55,529 bases of DNA from an uncultured Oscillospiraceae bacterium (lineage in GTDB: Bacteria; Bacillota; Clostridia; Oscillospirales; Oscillospiraceae), in the NCBI GenBank assembly GCA_947627715.1, contig CANQXK010000015.1, forward strand, positions 1-55,529, in the 5' to 3' direction. The notes beneath the pieces are model-generated. The model searched no databases, was not told the DNA's origin, and worked only from the letters and a program-made list of their open reading frames with translations. Every line of letters begins with the position of its first letter. The first letter of the stretch is position 1. The translations under genes and the position numbers were made by a program. This document shows positions 32,159 to 40,821 of this stretch, in pieces.

Positions 32159-33376
32159 TCAGGTCCTGTAGTCGCCGTTGATCTTCACGTAGTCGTAGGT
32201 GAGGTCGCACCCCCAGGCCTCGGCGGAGGCATCCCCGGATTTTAAATCGACCAGGATGTCGATCTCGTCCTCCAGCAGGACTTTTTTGGCCTCCTCCTCG
32301 GAGAAGGGGACGCCCGCGCCGTCGCGGCACACGTCCACCCGCCCCGCCCTGGAGACGAAGCTCACGTCCACACGGTCCACGTCCACCTGCGCCCCGGAGT
32401 AGCCGATGGCGCACAGCACCCGGCCCCAGTTGGCGTCCGCGCCGAACATGGCGGCCTTGGTGAGGCTGGAGCAGACGACGGCCTTAGCCACGGTCTTGGC
32501 GGTCTCGCCGCTTGACGCGCCGGTGAGGCGGCAGGTCACAAGCTTGGTGGCCCCCTCGCCGTCCTTGGCGATCATGCGGCAAAGCTTCACGGTGACGGCG
32601 TGGAGGGCGGCGCAAAAGGCGTCGAAGTCCTCCCCCTCGCCGTCAATGACGGGGTTCCCCGCCATGCCGTTTGCCAGTACGGCGAAGGTGTCGTTGGTGG
32701 AGGTGTCGCCGTCCACGCTCACCATATTGAAGCTGGTCTTTACGTCCTCGGAGACGGCCCTTTGGAGCATCTCCGGGGTGATGGCCGCGTCGGAGGTGAC
32801 CCACACCAGCATCGTCGCCATATTGGGGTGGATCATGCCGGAGCCTTTGGCGATGCCGCCCAGGCGGCACTTCACGCCACCCGCCTCGAACGCCACCGCC
32901 GCCTCCTTGGGGACGGTGTCGGTGGTCATGATGGCGTCCTCCGCAAGGTCGGAGTGGTCCCCCAGCCCGGCGGCCAGCGCCTCCATGCCGTTTTCCATGG
33001 GCGTAAGGCTCATGGGCTGGCCGATGACCCCGGTGGACCCCACGATCACGTCATTTGCCGGGATGCCGGTGTACCGCTCCACGAGACAGCTCATGCCCTC
33101 GGCGATCTCCAGCCCATTGGCGTTGCAGGTGTTGGCGTTGCCGGAGTTGCAGATCACCGCCTGGGCGTACCCGTCGGCAAGGTGCGCCTTTGTGACCTTG
33201 ATGGGGGCGGATTTGACAAGATTGGCGGTGTACACCGCCGCCGCGGCGCAGCGCCTCTCCGAGACGATGAGGGCCAGATCCCGCTTTTTGGAGCTGGCCT
33301 TGATGCCGCACCGCACGCCGTTGGCGGTAAACCCCCGCGCCGCGCACACGCCGCCGGGGATGGGTGTGATGTTCAT
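32159..33376 (-). CDS. argJ: Bifunctional glutamate N-acetyltransferase/ornithine acetyltransferase
   Basis: This 405-residue enzyme moves the acetyl group from N-acetylornithine to glutamate, closing the acetyl cycle, and can also use acetyl-CoA. The self-cleavage site that frees the catalytic Thr is seen as NMATMLVW, and STGVIGQPM precedes it. The C-terminal end TYDYVKINGDYRT is typical. AAGGAGG lies before the ATG at 33376. No argA is needed if the enzyme is bifunctional, and none is seen. Confidence 0.95.
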   Translation of the reverse strand: MNITPIPGGVCAARGFTANGVRCGIKASSKKRDLALIVSERRCAAAAVYTANLVKSAPIKVTKAHLADGYAQAVICNSGNANTCNANGLEIAEGMSCLVERYTGIPANDVIVGSTGVIGQPMSLTPMENGMEALAAGLGDHSDLAEDAIMTTDTVPKEAAVAFEAGGVKCRLGGIAKGSGMIHPNMATMLVWVTSDAAITPEMLQRAVSEDVKTSFNMVSVDGDTSTNDTFAVLANGMAGNPVIDGEGEDFDAFCAALHAVTVKLCRMIAKDGEGATKLVTCRLTGASSGETAKTVAKAVVCSSLTKAAMFGADANWGRVLCAIGYSGAQVDVDRVDVSFVSRAGRVDVCRDGAGVPFSEEEAKKVLLEDEIDILVDLKSGDASAEAWGCDLTYDYVKINGDYRT

Positions 33377-33388
33377 ACAAATTCCTCC

Positions 33389-33802
33389 TTATAAGACCAT
33401 GAGCAGCGTCCCCGCGCCGATGAGGACACAGCCGATGAGGGACTTGGGGGTAAATTTTTCGTGGAGAAAGACAAAGGCCAGGATGAGGGTCAGCACCACG
33501 CTCAATTTATCCACCGGCACCACCTTGGACGCCTCGCCGATTTGAAGCGCCTTGTAGTAACAAAGCCAGGACGCGCCGGTGGCAAGGCCGGAGAGGATGA
33601 GGAAGAGCCAGCTCTTCCGGCTGATCTCCCCGATGCCGCTCTGGGCATTGGTGAGAAACACCATCCCCCAGGCCATCGCCAGCACCACCACGGTCCGCAG
33701 GGCGGTGGCGAGGTTGGAGTTGACCCCGTCGATGCCCACCTTAGCCAAAATTGAGGTCAGCGCCGCGAACACGGCGGAGCCGAGAGCAAAAAGAAACCAC
33801 AT
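33389..33802 (-). CDS. Half-size EamA/DMT-family membrane protein
   Basis: This 137-residue protein has about five hydrophobic segments, a single EamA unit: WFLFALGSAVFAALTSILAK, VVVLAMAWGMVF, FLILSGLATGASWLCYYKAL and a C-terminal LIGCVLIGAGTLL. It would function as a homodimer in metabolite export. It lies inside the arginine operon, between argC (24 bases) and argJ (13 bases), so it may export or balance a pathway metabolite; this is guilt by position only. Confidence 0.8.
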   Translation of the reverse strand: MWFLFALGSAVFAALTSILAKVGIDGVNSNLATALRTVVVLAMAWGMVFLTNAQSGIGEISRKSWLFLILSGLATGASWLCYYKALQIGEASKVVPVDKLSVVLTLILAFVFLHEKFTPKSLIGCVLIGAGTLLMVL

Positions 33803-33825
33803 GGGCCGCTGTCCCCTCTTTTCCT

Positions 33826-34758
33826 TTATACGTTCAATCCCGTCAGCTCGTCCACGCCCAGAAGGAGGTTCATGTTCTGGACCGCCGCGCCGGAGGCGCC
33901 CTTGCCCAGGTTGTCAAAGAGGGCGGTGACGGTGACGCGCTCATCATTGCCGGAGACAATGAGCATCAAATCGTCCCGGCCCGCGAAGGCGTTGGCGTCG
34001 ATCATGGGCGTGCCCCAGTTTAAGGGGGCCACGTTGATGAGCCGCTGGTACTGGTAATAATCGTCCAGGGCCTCCCGGACGCTCCTGGCCGTCTGACGGC
34101 CCGGCAGCAGGTCTAAGTGGAGGGTGACGGTAGTGGCCATGCCCTTATAGTAGTCGTCCACAATGGGCGAGAACACCGGGGCACGGGTGAGACCGCAGAC
34201 CTTCTGCATCTCGGCGAGGTGCTTGTGCTGCTGGGTGAGGCCGTAAACGCGGGGGGCGTTGAGGTTCACGGGCTTCTCCGGGTCCTCGTACTCCGCGATC
34301 ATCTTCTTCCCGCCGCCGGAGTAGCCGGTAAGGGAGAAGCAGGTGAAGGGGTAATCCGCGGGGGCGATCCCCAGCTTCACCAGGGGGTAGACCGAGACGA
34401 TGAAGCCCGTGGCGTGACAGCCGGGGTTGGCGATACGGCGGCCCTGCTCAATGGCGGCGCGGTGGCCGTCCGACAGCTCCGCAAAACCGTAGGCCCAGCC
34501 CTCCGCCGTGCGGTGGGCGGTGGAGGCGTCGATGACCCGGACGCGGGGGTTTTCGATCATGCCCACCGCCTCCCGCGCCGCGTCGTCGGGCAGGCAGAGA
34601 AAAGCGATGTCACAGCCGTTCAGCGCGTCCCGCCGGGCCTCCGGGTCCTTGCGGCGCTCCTCCGGGAGGGTCGCAAGCTCGATGTCCCGGCGCGAGGAAA
34701 GCCTTTCGTATATTTGCAGCCCGGTGGTCCCGGCGCTGCCGTCGATGTAGATTTTCAT
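33826..34758 (-). CDS. argC: N-acetyl-gamma-glutamyl-phosphate reductase, type 2
   Basis: This 310-residue NADPH-dependent enzyme makes N-acetylglutamate semialdehyde. The nucleotide loop is IDGSAGTTGLQIYERL, and the catalytic cysteine lies in IANPGCHATGF. Length and sequence (LPEERRKDPEARRDAL) fit the shorter type 2 ArgC. Two ATGs are possible: 34764, which overlaps the upstream stop as ATGA, and 34758, which has AGGGAG at a nine-base distance and was chosen. It lies directly downstream of a small conserved-looking ORF. Confidence 0.93.
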   Translation of the reverse strand: MKIYIDGSAGTTGLQIYERLSSRRDIELATLPEERRKDPEARRDALNGCDIAFLCLPDDAAREAVGMIENPRVRVIDASTAHRTAEGWAYGFAELSDGHRAAIEQGRRIANPGCHATGFIVSVYPLVKLGIAPADYPFTCFSLTGYSGGGKKMIAEYEDPEKPVNLNAPRVYGLTQQHKHLAEMQKVCGLTRAPVFSPIVDDYYKGMATTVTLHLDLLPGRQTARSVREALDDYYQYQRLINVAPLNWGTPMIDANAFAGRDDLMLIVSGNDERVTVTALFDNLGKGASGAAVQNMNLLLGVDELTGLNV

Positions 34759-34760
34759 GG

Positions 34761-35132
34761 TCATTTTCTCCCTTTGTACTCCTCCAGCCAGAAACCGGGC
34801 CACAGGCAGGGGCGGTACCCGCTCTCGCGGGGCCAGACGTCTTTCAAATAGTGAAGAACTTCCGCATTGTTATCAAAGCAAACAGGGTCGTCCATGGGAA
34901 GCTCGCTGAACCAGCCGTCGAAGTAGACCGAGCGCGGCCCGCCCATTCCGCAGGGCCGGTGGTTCCCGGTGACGTGACACCACCAGGTAAAGCCTGTGAC
35001 AGTAAGCCCCGCCCCGTCGCATTGACGGACAAAGGGTTCCACGCTCTCCCAGGGGCAGATGAGGTCAATGAGTCCGTTCCCTACAGGCTGGATTTTCAGC
35101 ATTTCAAGGTCAGGCATCGCGCCGATGGTCAT
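34761..35132 (-). CDS. Hypothetical protein inside the arginine operon
   Basis: This 123-residue soluble protein is rich in Trp, Cys, Gly and Pro (GFTWWCHVTGNHRPCGMGG, PCLWPGFWLEEYKG). No family is recognised. Its ATG overlaps the argH stop as ATGA (35132-35129) and its own stop overlaps the first argC ATG, so it is held tightly in the operon and probably translated. A regulatory or accessory role is possible but unsupported. Confidence 0.7.
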   Translation of the reverse strand: MTIGAMPDLEMLKIQPVGNGLIDLICPWESVEPFVRQCDGAGLTVTGFTWWCHVTGNHRPCGMGGPRSVYFDGWFSELPMDDPVCFDNNAEVLHYLKDVWPRESGYRPCLWPGFWLEEYKGRK

Positions 35133-36502
35133 TTCAAAAGCTCCTTTACGATCTTGATCTGCCGCTCTACGCTCTCCGGGGTGGGGCCGCCCAGGGATGT
35201 GCGGCGGAGAAGGCAGGCGTCGATGTTGATGGCATCATAGAGCGTCTCGTCGAAAAGCTCGCTCCTGGCCCTGTACGCCTCTAAGGGCAGGTCCTCTAAG
35301 GCGACGCCCTTTTGAGCGCACTCCTCCACGATCTGCCCGGTGAGCTTGTAGGCGGTGCGGAAGGGCATCCCGCGTCCCACCAGCCAGTCCGCCAGGTCCG
35401 TGGCGTTGATGAAGCCCGCCGCGGCGGCCTTTCTCATGTTCTCCGGCAGGAAGGTCATGGTCCCCACCATGGGGGCGCATACCGTGAGGCAGGCGTCCAC
35501 GGTGTCAAAGGCGTCGAAGATAAGCTCCTTATCCTCCTGCATATCCTTGTTGTAGGCTAAAGGCAGGCCCTTGAGCATGGTGAGAAGGGCCATCAGGTCC
35601 CCGTAGACCCGCCCGGTCTTGCCCCGCGTCAGCTCCGCCATATCGGGGTTTTTCTTCTGGGGCATGATGGAGGAGCCGGTGGAGTAGGCGTCGGAGAGGC
35701 GGATATATTTAAATTCCCAGCTGGACCAGAGGATGAGTTCCTCGGAGAGGCGGGAAAGGTGCGTCATGACGAGAGAGAGGGCGGCGGCCAGCTCCACGCA
35801 GAAGTCCCGGTCGGACACGCCGTCCAGGGAGTTTTCCGCCACAGCGGAGAAGCCCAAAAGCTCCGCCTCAAGCTGCCTGTCGGTGGGGTAGGTGGTCCCG
35901 GCCAGGGCGCAGCAGCCGATGGGCGAGACGTCCATGCGGCGCGAGGCGTCCGCAAGGCGGCCCAGGTCCCGGAGGGCCATCATGGCGTAGGCCATCAGGT
36001 GGTGGCCCATGGTGACGGGCTGGGCGCGCTGGAGGTGGGTGTACCCCGGCATGACCATGGCCTTCGCCTCCCCCGCCCTGTCGCAGAGGGCGCGCACGAA
36101 GGCCCGGAGCAGGTCCCCTGTCTTTTCCACCCGCTCCCGCAGATAGAGGCGCGTGTCCAGCGCCACCTGGTCGTTGCGGCTGCGGGCGGTGTGCAAACGC
36201 TTGCCCGGCTCGCCAACGCGCTCCGTCAGGGTCTGCTCCACAAAGGTGTGGACGTCCTCGGCCTCGTAGTCCACGGCCAGGGTCCCGGCCTCCAGGTCCG
36301 CCAGAATGCCGTTGAGACCGTCCACGATGGCCTCCCCGTCCTCCGGCGTGATGATGCCCTGGGCCGCCAGCATTTTGGCGTGGGCGATGCTGCCCTGAAT
36401 GTCCTGCCGCACCATCCGGGAGTCCACCCGGATAGAGCGGTTGAAGTCCTCCGCAGCCTCATCAATGGCGCCGGAGGTCCGCCCCGACCATAATTTTGAC
36501 AT
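35129..36502 (-). CDS. argH: Argininosuccinate lyase
   Basis: This 457-residue enzyme splits argininosuccinate into arginine and fumarate. It shows LWSGRTSGAIDEAAEDFNRS at the start, TARSRNDQVALDTRLY, and the fumarase/lyase signature SSIMPQKKNPDMAE. The ATG at 36502 has GGAGAGG; the longer frame to 36862 runs into argG and is rejected. It follows argG by 98 bases and is coupled to the next gene by an ATGA overlap. Confidence 0.96.
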   Translation of the reverse strand: MSKLWSGRTSGAIDEAAEDFNRSIRVDSRMVRQDIQGSIAHAKMLAAQGIITPEDGEAIVDGLNGILADLEAGTLAVDYEAEDVHTFVEQTLTERVGEPGKRLHTARSRNDQVALDTRLYLRERVEKTGDLLRAFVRALCDRAGEAKAMVMPGYTHLQRAQPVTMGHHLMAYAMMALRDLGRLADASRRMDVSPIGCCALAGTTYPTDRQLEAELLGFSAVAENSLDGVSDRDFCVELAAALSLVMTHLSRLSEELILWSSWEFKYIRLSDAYSTGSSIMPQKKNPDMAELTRGKTGRVYGDLMALLTMLKGLPLAYNKDMQEDKELIFDAFDTVDACLTVCAPMVGTMTFLPENMRKAAAAGFINATDLADWLVGRGMPFRTAYKLTGQIVEECAQKGVALEDLPLEAYRARSELFDETLYDAINIDACLLRRTSLGGPTPESVERQIKIVKELLK

Positions 36503-36600
36503 GGCTCCCTCTCCTTTGAAAGCGTTGATAAAAACGGGCAACGGGCCGCCGAACGCGGCGGCCCTTATAGCTGCTCTGTTGGATAAACGGCTGCGGCCGG

Positions 36601-37827
36601 TCACTTTATCCCGTTCTTTTTGTCCACGGCCGCCTGGACGGAGATGGGCAGGCCGAAGAGGTTGATGAACCCGGCGGAGTCCTTCTGGTCGTAGTCGGAC
36701 GCGCCGAAGGTGGCAAGCTCGTCGGAATAGAGGCTCCAGTCGCTCCACACCCCGGCCTTGATGATGTTGCCCTTGTAGAGCTTCAATCTCACCTTGCCGG
36801 TGACCCGCTCCTGGGTCTTGTCCACGAAGGCGGAGAGGGCCTCCCGCAGGGGGGTGTACCACTGGCCGTTGTAGACAAGCTCCGCGAAGGTGATAGAGAG
36901 GCGCTGTTTTTCATGCTGGGTCATCTTGTCGAGGCACACCGTCTCCAGATACTCGTGGGCCTTGTAGAGGACCGTGCCGCCGGGGGTCTCGTATACGCCG
37001 CGGCACTTCATGCCCACAAGCCTGTTCTCCACGATGTCGAGTAAGCCGATGCCGTTTTTGCCGCCCAGCTCGTTGAGCTTGAAGATGATCTCCTTGGCGC
37101 TCTTCTTCTCCCCGTCGATGGCAACGGGCACACCCTTGTCAAACTCGATCTCCACATAGGTGGGTTCGTCGGGGGCGTCGATGGGCGAGACGCCCAGCTC
37201 CAAAAAGCCCGGCTTTTCGTACTGGGGTTCGTTGCCCGTGTCCTCCAGGTCCAGCCCCTCGTGGCTCAGGTGCCACATATTCTTGTCCTTGGAGTAGTTG
37301 GTCTCCCGGCTGATCTTCAAAGGCACGTGGTGGGCCTCGGCAAAGTCGATCTCTTCATCCCTGGACTTGATGTCCCAGATGCGCCAGGGGGCGATGATCT
37401 TCAGGCCCGGCGCGAAGTGCTTCAGGGTCAGCTCAAAGCGCACCTGGTCGTTGCCCTTCCCGGTGCAGCCATGGGCGATGGCGTCGCAGCCCTCGGCAAG
37501 GGCGATCTCCGCCAGGCGCTTGGCGATCACGGGGCGGGCCATGCTGGTGCCCAGAAGGTAGTCCTCGTAGACGGCTCCGGCCTTCATGGTGGGGATGATA
37601 AAATCATCCACGAACTCGTCGGTCAGGTCCTCCACATAGAGCTTGCTGGCCCCGGTCTTGTTGGCCTTCTCCTCTAAGCCCTCGTTCTCGCTCCCCTGCC
37701 CCACGTTGCCGCAGACGGCGATGATCTCGCAGCCGGGGTAATTCTCCTTGAGCCAGGGGATGATGATGGACGTATCAAGCCCGCCGGAGTAGGCAAGGGC
37801 GATCTTCTTGATGGGTTTTTCAGTCAT
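36601..37827 (-). CDS. argG: Argininosuccinate synthase
   Basis: This 408-residue enzyme joins citrulline and aspartate using ATP. It has the P-loop-like [15 protein letters not shown] near residue 12, [14 protein letters not shown], and the C-terminal [20 protein letters not shown]. The ATG at 37827 has GGAGG eight bases upstream; the 37938 start lies over the promoter. It is the first gene of the minus-strand arginine operon and has a strong promoter at 37910-37938. Confidence 0.96.
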   Translation of the reverse strand: MTEKPIKKIALAYSGGLDTSIIIPWLKENYPGCEIIAVCGNVGQGSENEGLEEKANKTGASKLYVEDLTDEFVDDFIIPTMKAGAVYEDYLLGTSMARPVIAKRLAEIALAEGCDAIAHGCTGKGNDQVRFELTLKHFAPGLKIIAPWRIWDIKSRDEEIDFAEAHHVPLKISRETNYSKDKNMWHLSHEGLDLEDTGNEPQYEKPGFLELGVSPIDAPDEPTYVEIEFDKGVPVAIDGEKKSAKEIIFKLNELGGKNGIGLLDIVENRLVGMKCRGVYETPGGTVLYKAHEYLETVCLDKMTQHEKQRLSITFAELVYNGQWYTPLREALSAFVDKTQERVTGKVRLKLYKGNIIKAGVWSDWSLYSDELATFGASDYDQKDSAGFINLFGLPISVQAAVDKKNGIK

Positions 37828-37909
37828 GGTGCGCGCCTCCGTATCTTCGTTTCGCAAAATCCCGCCCCGTCCGTGAAATGGGCGCGGAAGGCGGGTCCTT
37901 CGTAGTGTC

Positions 37910-37956
37910 ATTATGGGGCTTTTTCCGCGAAAAGTCAAGGATTATTCATCCATTCA
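37910..37956 (-). promoter_or_regulatory. Arginine operon promoter with candidate ARG-box half-sites
   Basis: TTGACT (37938-37933), a 17-base spacer and CATAAT (37915-37910) form a SigA promoter on the minus strand. Two TGAAT/TGAATA half-sites (about 37941-37956) lie right upstream of the -35 and resemble ArgR/AhrC half-boxes. No argR gene is in the window. Confidence 0.58.
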
Positions 37957-38069
37957 GCCCGTTTTGTGCAAAAAACGAAGGAGCCGCGCCAACGGCCCCT
38001 CCGTTTGTGTACTTTTGCGGGAAACGCCAAAACCGCCGGCGGGTCCCGGTGAATGAATTTTCGGAATAC

Positions 38070-38085
38070 GCGAATATTTATTCGC
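38070..38085. promoter_or_regulatory. Candidate ARG-box palindrome
   Basis: GCGAATATTTATTCGC is a perfect palindrome close to the ArgR consensus core GAAT-N4-ATTC. It overlaps the end of the LTA synthase gene, about 130 bases upstream of the argG promoter, so it could serve as a distal operator. The match is by eye. Confidence 0.4.
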
Positions 38086-40129
38086 TCTTTTCCGCTGGAA
38101 GGGCCTCCCGGATCACGCGCCCCACGGACTCGGAGAGGGTCAGGCCGTCGGCGGTGACCTGGCGGACGGTGACGATCTTCCCGCCGTCCTCAAACTGGCC
38201 GGGGTCCGTCAGCGGCACCGGTTCCGGGGCGATAAGCTCACCGGGGGCCTTTCGGACCGTGTCCAAAATCTCCCCGTCCAGGGCGATGACGCTGAAATCG
38301 GTGAAGTTGCTGCCGTAGACGTGGACAAGGCCGCTGTCGTCCACCGTGACGCGGTCAATCACCACCTGGTCCACCCCCATCCGCAAATCTGTGGCGGCGT
38401 AGGGCGGATGGCCGCCGGCGCAGTACCAGTCGCCGCCCAGCATATCGTACTCCAAGAGGTTCAGCCCCTCCCGGTAGTCCTGGGTGTCCCGCATCTGCTG
38501 GTGGTAGCGGGTGATGATGCCGGGGCTCATGCCAAGGTCCGCAAGGACGCGCGGGTAGAGCTGGTAGGCGTACAGGTCCTCATCCCGCTGGGGGAGGTCC
38601 ATATTGGACCATATGACGTACTCCGTTTCAAAGACGTCGCCGTTGCGAAGCTGTTCGGAGCCGATGGAGAAGTTGGGGAGGTGGTCGCCGTAGAGCACCA
38701 GCACCGTGGGTTCGGCCCGGCGGGAAAGGGCGCGGGTCAGGTCGCCGATAAAGGCGTCGGTCTCGGAGAGCTGGGTCAGGTAGTAGCCCAGGGCGTCCTC
38801 CTCTTCGGGGTCCGTGGCCCAGGTGACGTTCAAAGACTCGGTGTCCTCGCTGTCCACGCCCCGCTGGTATTTGCCGTGCCCCTGGACGGTGATGGTGAAG
38901 ACGAAGTCCTGTCCGGGGGTGGAATCCAGGGCCTTGAGGATCTCATGGGTGAGGATGCTGTCCCTGCACCAGCCGATGGGGTTATACTCCACCCCGTCCA
39001 TGTACTCGATGGGGATGAAGCTGTCAAAGCCCAGCTGGGCAAAGACCTCGTTGCGGCCGTAGAAGATGGCGGTGTTGTTGTGGATGGCGGTGCCGGCGTA
39101 GCCCAGGCTCTTCAGGTCCCACACCACCGTCTCGCAGGTCTGATCCCGGAGGATGGTGTTGTAGGGGTATTCCCCCAGCCCTAAAAACTCCAGGCTCATG
39201 CCGGAGAGGACCTCAAACTCCGTATTGGCGGTGCCCGCCCCCACGGAGGGGACGGTGAGGAAGCCGGAGGAGCAGGCGTCCCGGAGGCGGGTGAAGTTGG
39301 GGATGGGGTTCTCCTCCACCTCCACGTCGTCCAGATACCCCACGTCGAAGAAGGACTCCAGCTGGACGAAGACCACGTTGGGCAGGACCTCCGGCGTCTC
39401 CCCCTCCTTCAGGTTGCCCACCAGCCAGTTGACGGCGGAGCGGGAGTAGAAGTCGGGCCGCGACACCCCCTGGTCAAACGCGCCTGTGGTGAAGCAGTAG
39501 ACGAAGCCGTAGGTGCTGTAGGCGTCGGAGATGTTGGAAAACGTCTCCTCCCGCGCCTCCTCGTGGCCCACCACGGTGAGGCTGTACACGCCCACGGCCA
39601 GGAGGACGGAGCCGGAGATGAGCACGGCGGCGGCGCGGATGTTGACGCTCTTTTTACGGGCCTTCACGAAAAGCACCGCAAGGCCGGCGACGGCGGCCGC
39701 CGCAAAGACCGCCAGCAGGACGATCTGCCAGATCTCCAGATAGACGGTGAAGATGGTGAACACGGAGGGCAGGACGGCGATGTCCACCACGCCGAAGGGC
39801 GTGACCCGGAAGGCCAGCACGATGGCGTTGACGGTGCCCGCCAGCGCCCAAAGTCCCGCCAGGAGCGTCAGCCAGAAGGCCCGCTTTTTGAAAAGGTGCG
39901 CCAGGGACACGGTGGACAGGACGATGAACATCCCGGCGGCAAAATTCAGCGGATGGACGAAGAGGAAGGCGATCCCCTTCAGCGGGGAGTGGCGGGAGGC
40001 CATCTCGATATAGAGCGTCACCAGGAAGGAAAGCGCCACCGTAAAGATCGCCGGATGGGCGTCCGGCGCCTCCCTCAGCCTGGCAGGGATCGCTTTGAAA
40101 AACCGTCTTGCGGCGGGAAACAGCTTCAT
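38078..40129 (-). CDS. LTA synthase family protein (polyglycerol-phosphate transferase type)
   Basis: This 683-residue membrane enzyme has about five transmembrane helices in the first 210 residues (FTVALSFLVTLYIEM, NFAAGMFIVLSTVSLAHLF and others). An extracellular alkaline-phosphatase-like domain follows. The catalytic Thr lies in GAGTANTEF near residue 300, the place of Thr300 in LtaS, and LYGDHLPN is a metal-site segment. It probably builds glycerol-phosphate polymers or modifies envelope lipids. A C-terminal extension of about 90 residues (VHVYGSNFTDFSVIALDG) looks like a small beta domain not found in LtaS. The ATG at 40129 was chosen over the GTG at 40138. Confidence 0.88.
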   Translation of the reverse strand: MKLFPAARRFFKAIPARLREAPDAHPAIFTVALSFLVTLYIEMASRHSPLKGIAFLFVHPLNFAAGMFIVLSTVSLAHLFKKRAFWLTLLAGLWALAGTVNAIVLAFRVTPFGVVDIAVLPSVFTIFTVYLEIWQIVLLAVFAAAAVAGLAVLFVKARKKSVNIRAAAVLISGSVLLAVGVYSLTVVGHEEAREETFSNISDAYSTYGFVYCFTTGAFDQGVSRPDFYSRSAVNWLVGNLKEGETPEVLPNVVFVQLESFFDVGYLDDVEVEENPIPNFTRLRDACSSGFLTVPSVGAGTANTEFEVLSGMSLEFLGLGEYPYNTILRDQTCETVVWDLKSLGYAGTAIHNNTAIFYGRNEVFAQLGFDSFIPIEYMDGVEYNPIGWCRDSILTHEILKALDSTPGQDFVFTITVQGHGKYQRGVDSEDTESLNVTWATDPEEEDALGYYLTQLSETDAFIGDLTRALSRRAEPTVLVLYGDHLPNFSIGSEQLRNGDVFETEYVIWSNMDLPQRDEDLYAYQLYPRVLADLGMSPGIITRYHQQMRDTQDYREGLNLLEYDMLGGDWYCAGGHPPYAATDLRMGVDQVVIDRVTVDDSGLVHVYGSNFTDFSVIALDGEILDTVRKAPGELIAPEPVPLTDPGQFEDGGKIVTVRQVTADGLTLSESVGRVIREALPAEKSE

Positions 40130-40299
40130 TTGACACACCCCGGAAGTACGAAAATCGGTCCATGCCGGATACGCGCCCCTATGATAGCAGACCCCTCCGG
40201 CAAAAGCAACGGCTTTATGGTCAAAAAATCATTAAATTCCCGCAAATTCACGGTCAATTTGCTCCTTTTCATCGGTTTTCGTCCGATGGCGCGTCTGCT

Positions 40300-40328
40300 T
40301 TGACATTTTTCCCCCCGCGTTGTATAAT
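40300..40328 (+). promoter_or_regulatory. SigA promoter of bcp
   Basis: TTGACA (40300-40305), a 17-base spacer and TATAAT (40323-40328) match the consensus perfectly, 32 bases before the ATG at 40360. Confidence 0.85.
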
Positions 40329-40359
40329 GGGGGCATCCCATTTCAAGGAGGCCGTTTTT

Positions 40360-40818
40360 ATGCTGACAGCTGGTACAAAAGCGCCGGATTTCACCCTTGC
40401 GGACAAGGACGGGAAGCCCGTTTCCCTGTCGGATTTCGCGGGGCGGCGGGTGGTGGTCTACTTCTACCCCAAGGACTCCACGCCCGGCTGTACCCGGCAG
40501 GCCTGCGCCTTCGCGGCGTCTTACGGCGCGTTTCAGGCGATGGGCGTGCCCGTTATCGGGATCAGCCGCGACTCCGTAAGCTCCCATGAGCGGTTCGCGG
40601 AGAAGTACGCCCTGCCCTTCCTTCTTCTCTCCGACCCGGAGAGGACCGCCATCGAGGGCTTCGGCGTGTGGCAGGAGAAGAAAAACTACGGCAAGACGAC
40701 CATGGGCGTGGTGCGCTCCACCTTCGTCATCGGCCCCGACGGGGTCATCGAGAAGGTCTTCCCCAAGGCCAAACCCGACACCAACGCCGCAGAGATCCTG
40801 GACTATCTCAGGGGGTGA
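40360..40818 (+). CDS. bcp: Thioredoxin-dependent thiol peroxidase (Bcp/PrxQ)
   Basis: This 152-residue peroxiredoxin reduces hydroperoxides using thioredoxin. The peroxidatic Cys44 and resolving Cys49 are seen in TPGCTRQACAF, the helical arrangement of PrxQ alpha. KAPDFTLADKDGKPVSLSDF and VVVYFYPKD are typical. AAGGAGG lies before the ATG at 40360; the longer frame from 40108 is not coding. The next gene starts four bases after the stop, so they form an operon. Confidence 0.95.
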   Translation: MLTAGTKAPDFTLADKDGKPVSLSDFAGRRVVVYFYPKDSTPGCTRQACAFAASYGAFQAMGVPVIGISRDSVSSHERFAEKYALPFLLLSDPERTAIEGFGVWQEKKNYGKTTMGVVRSTFVIGPDGVIEKVFPKAKPDTNAAEILDYLRG

Positions 40819-40821
40819 GCC

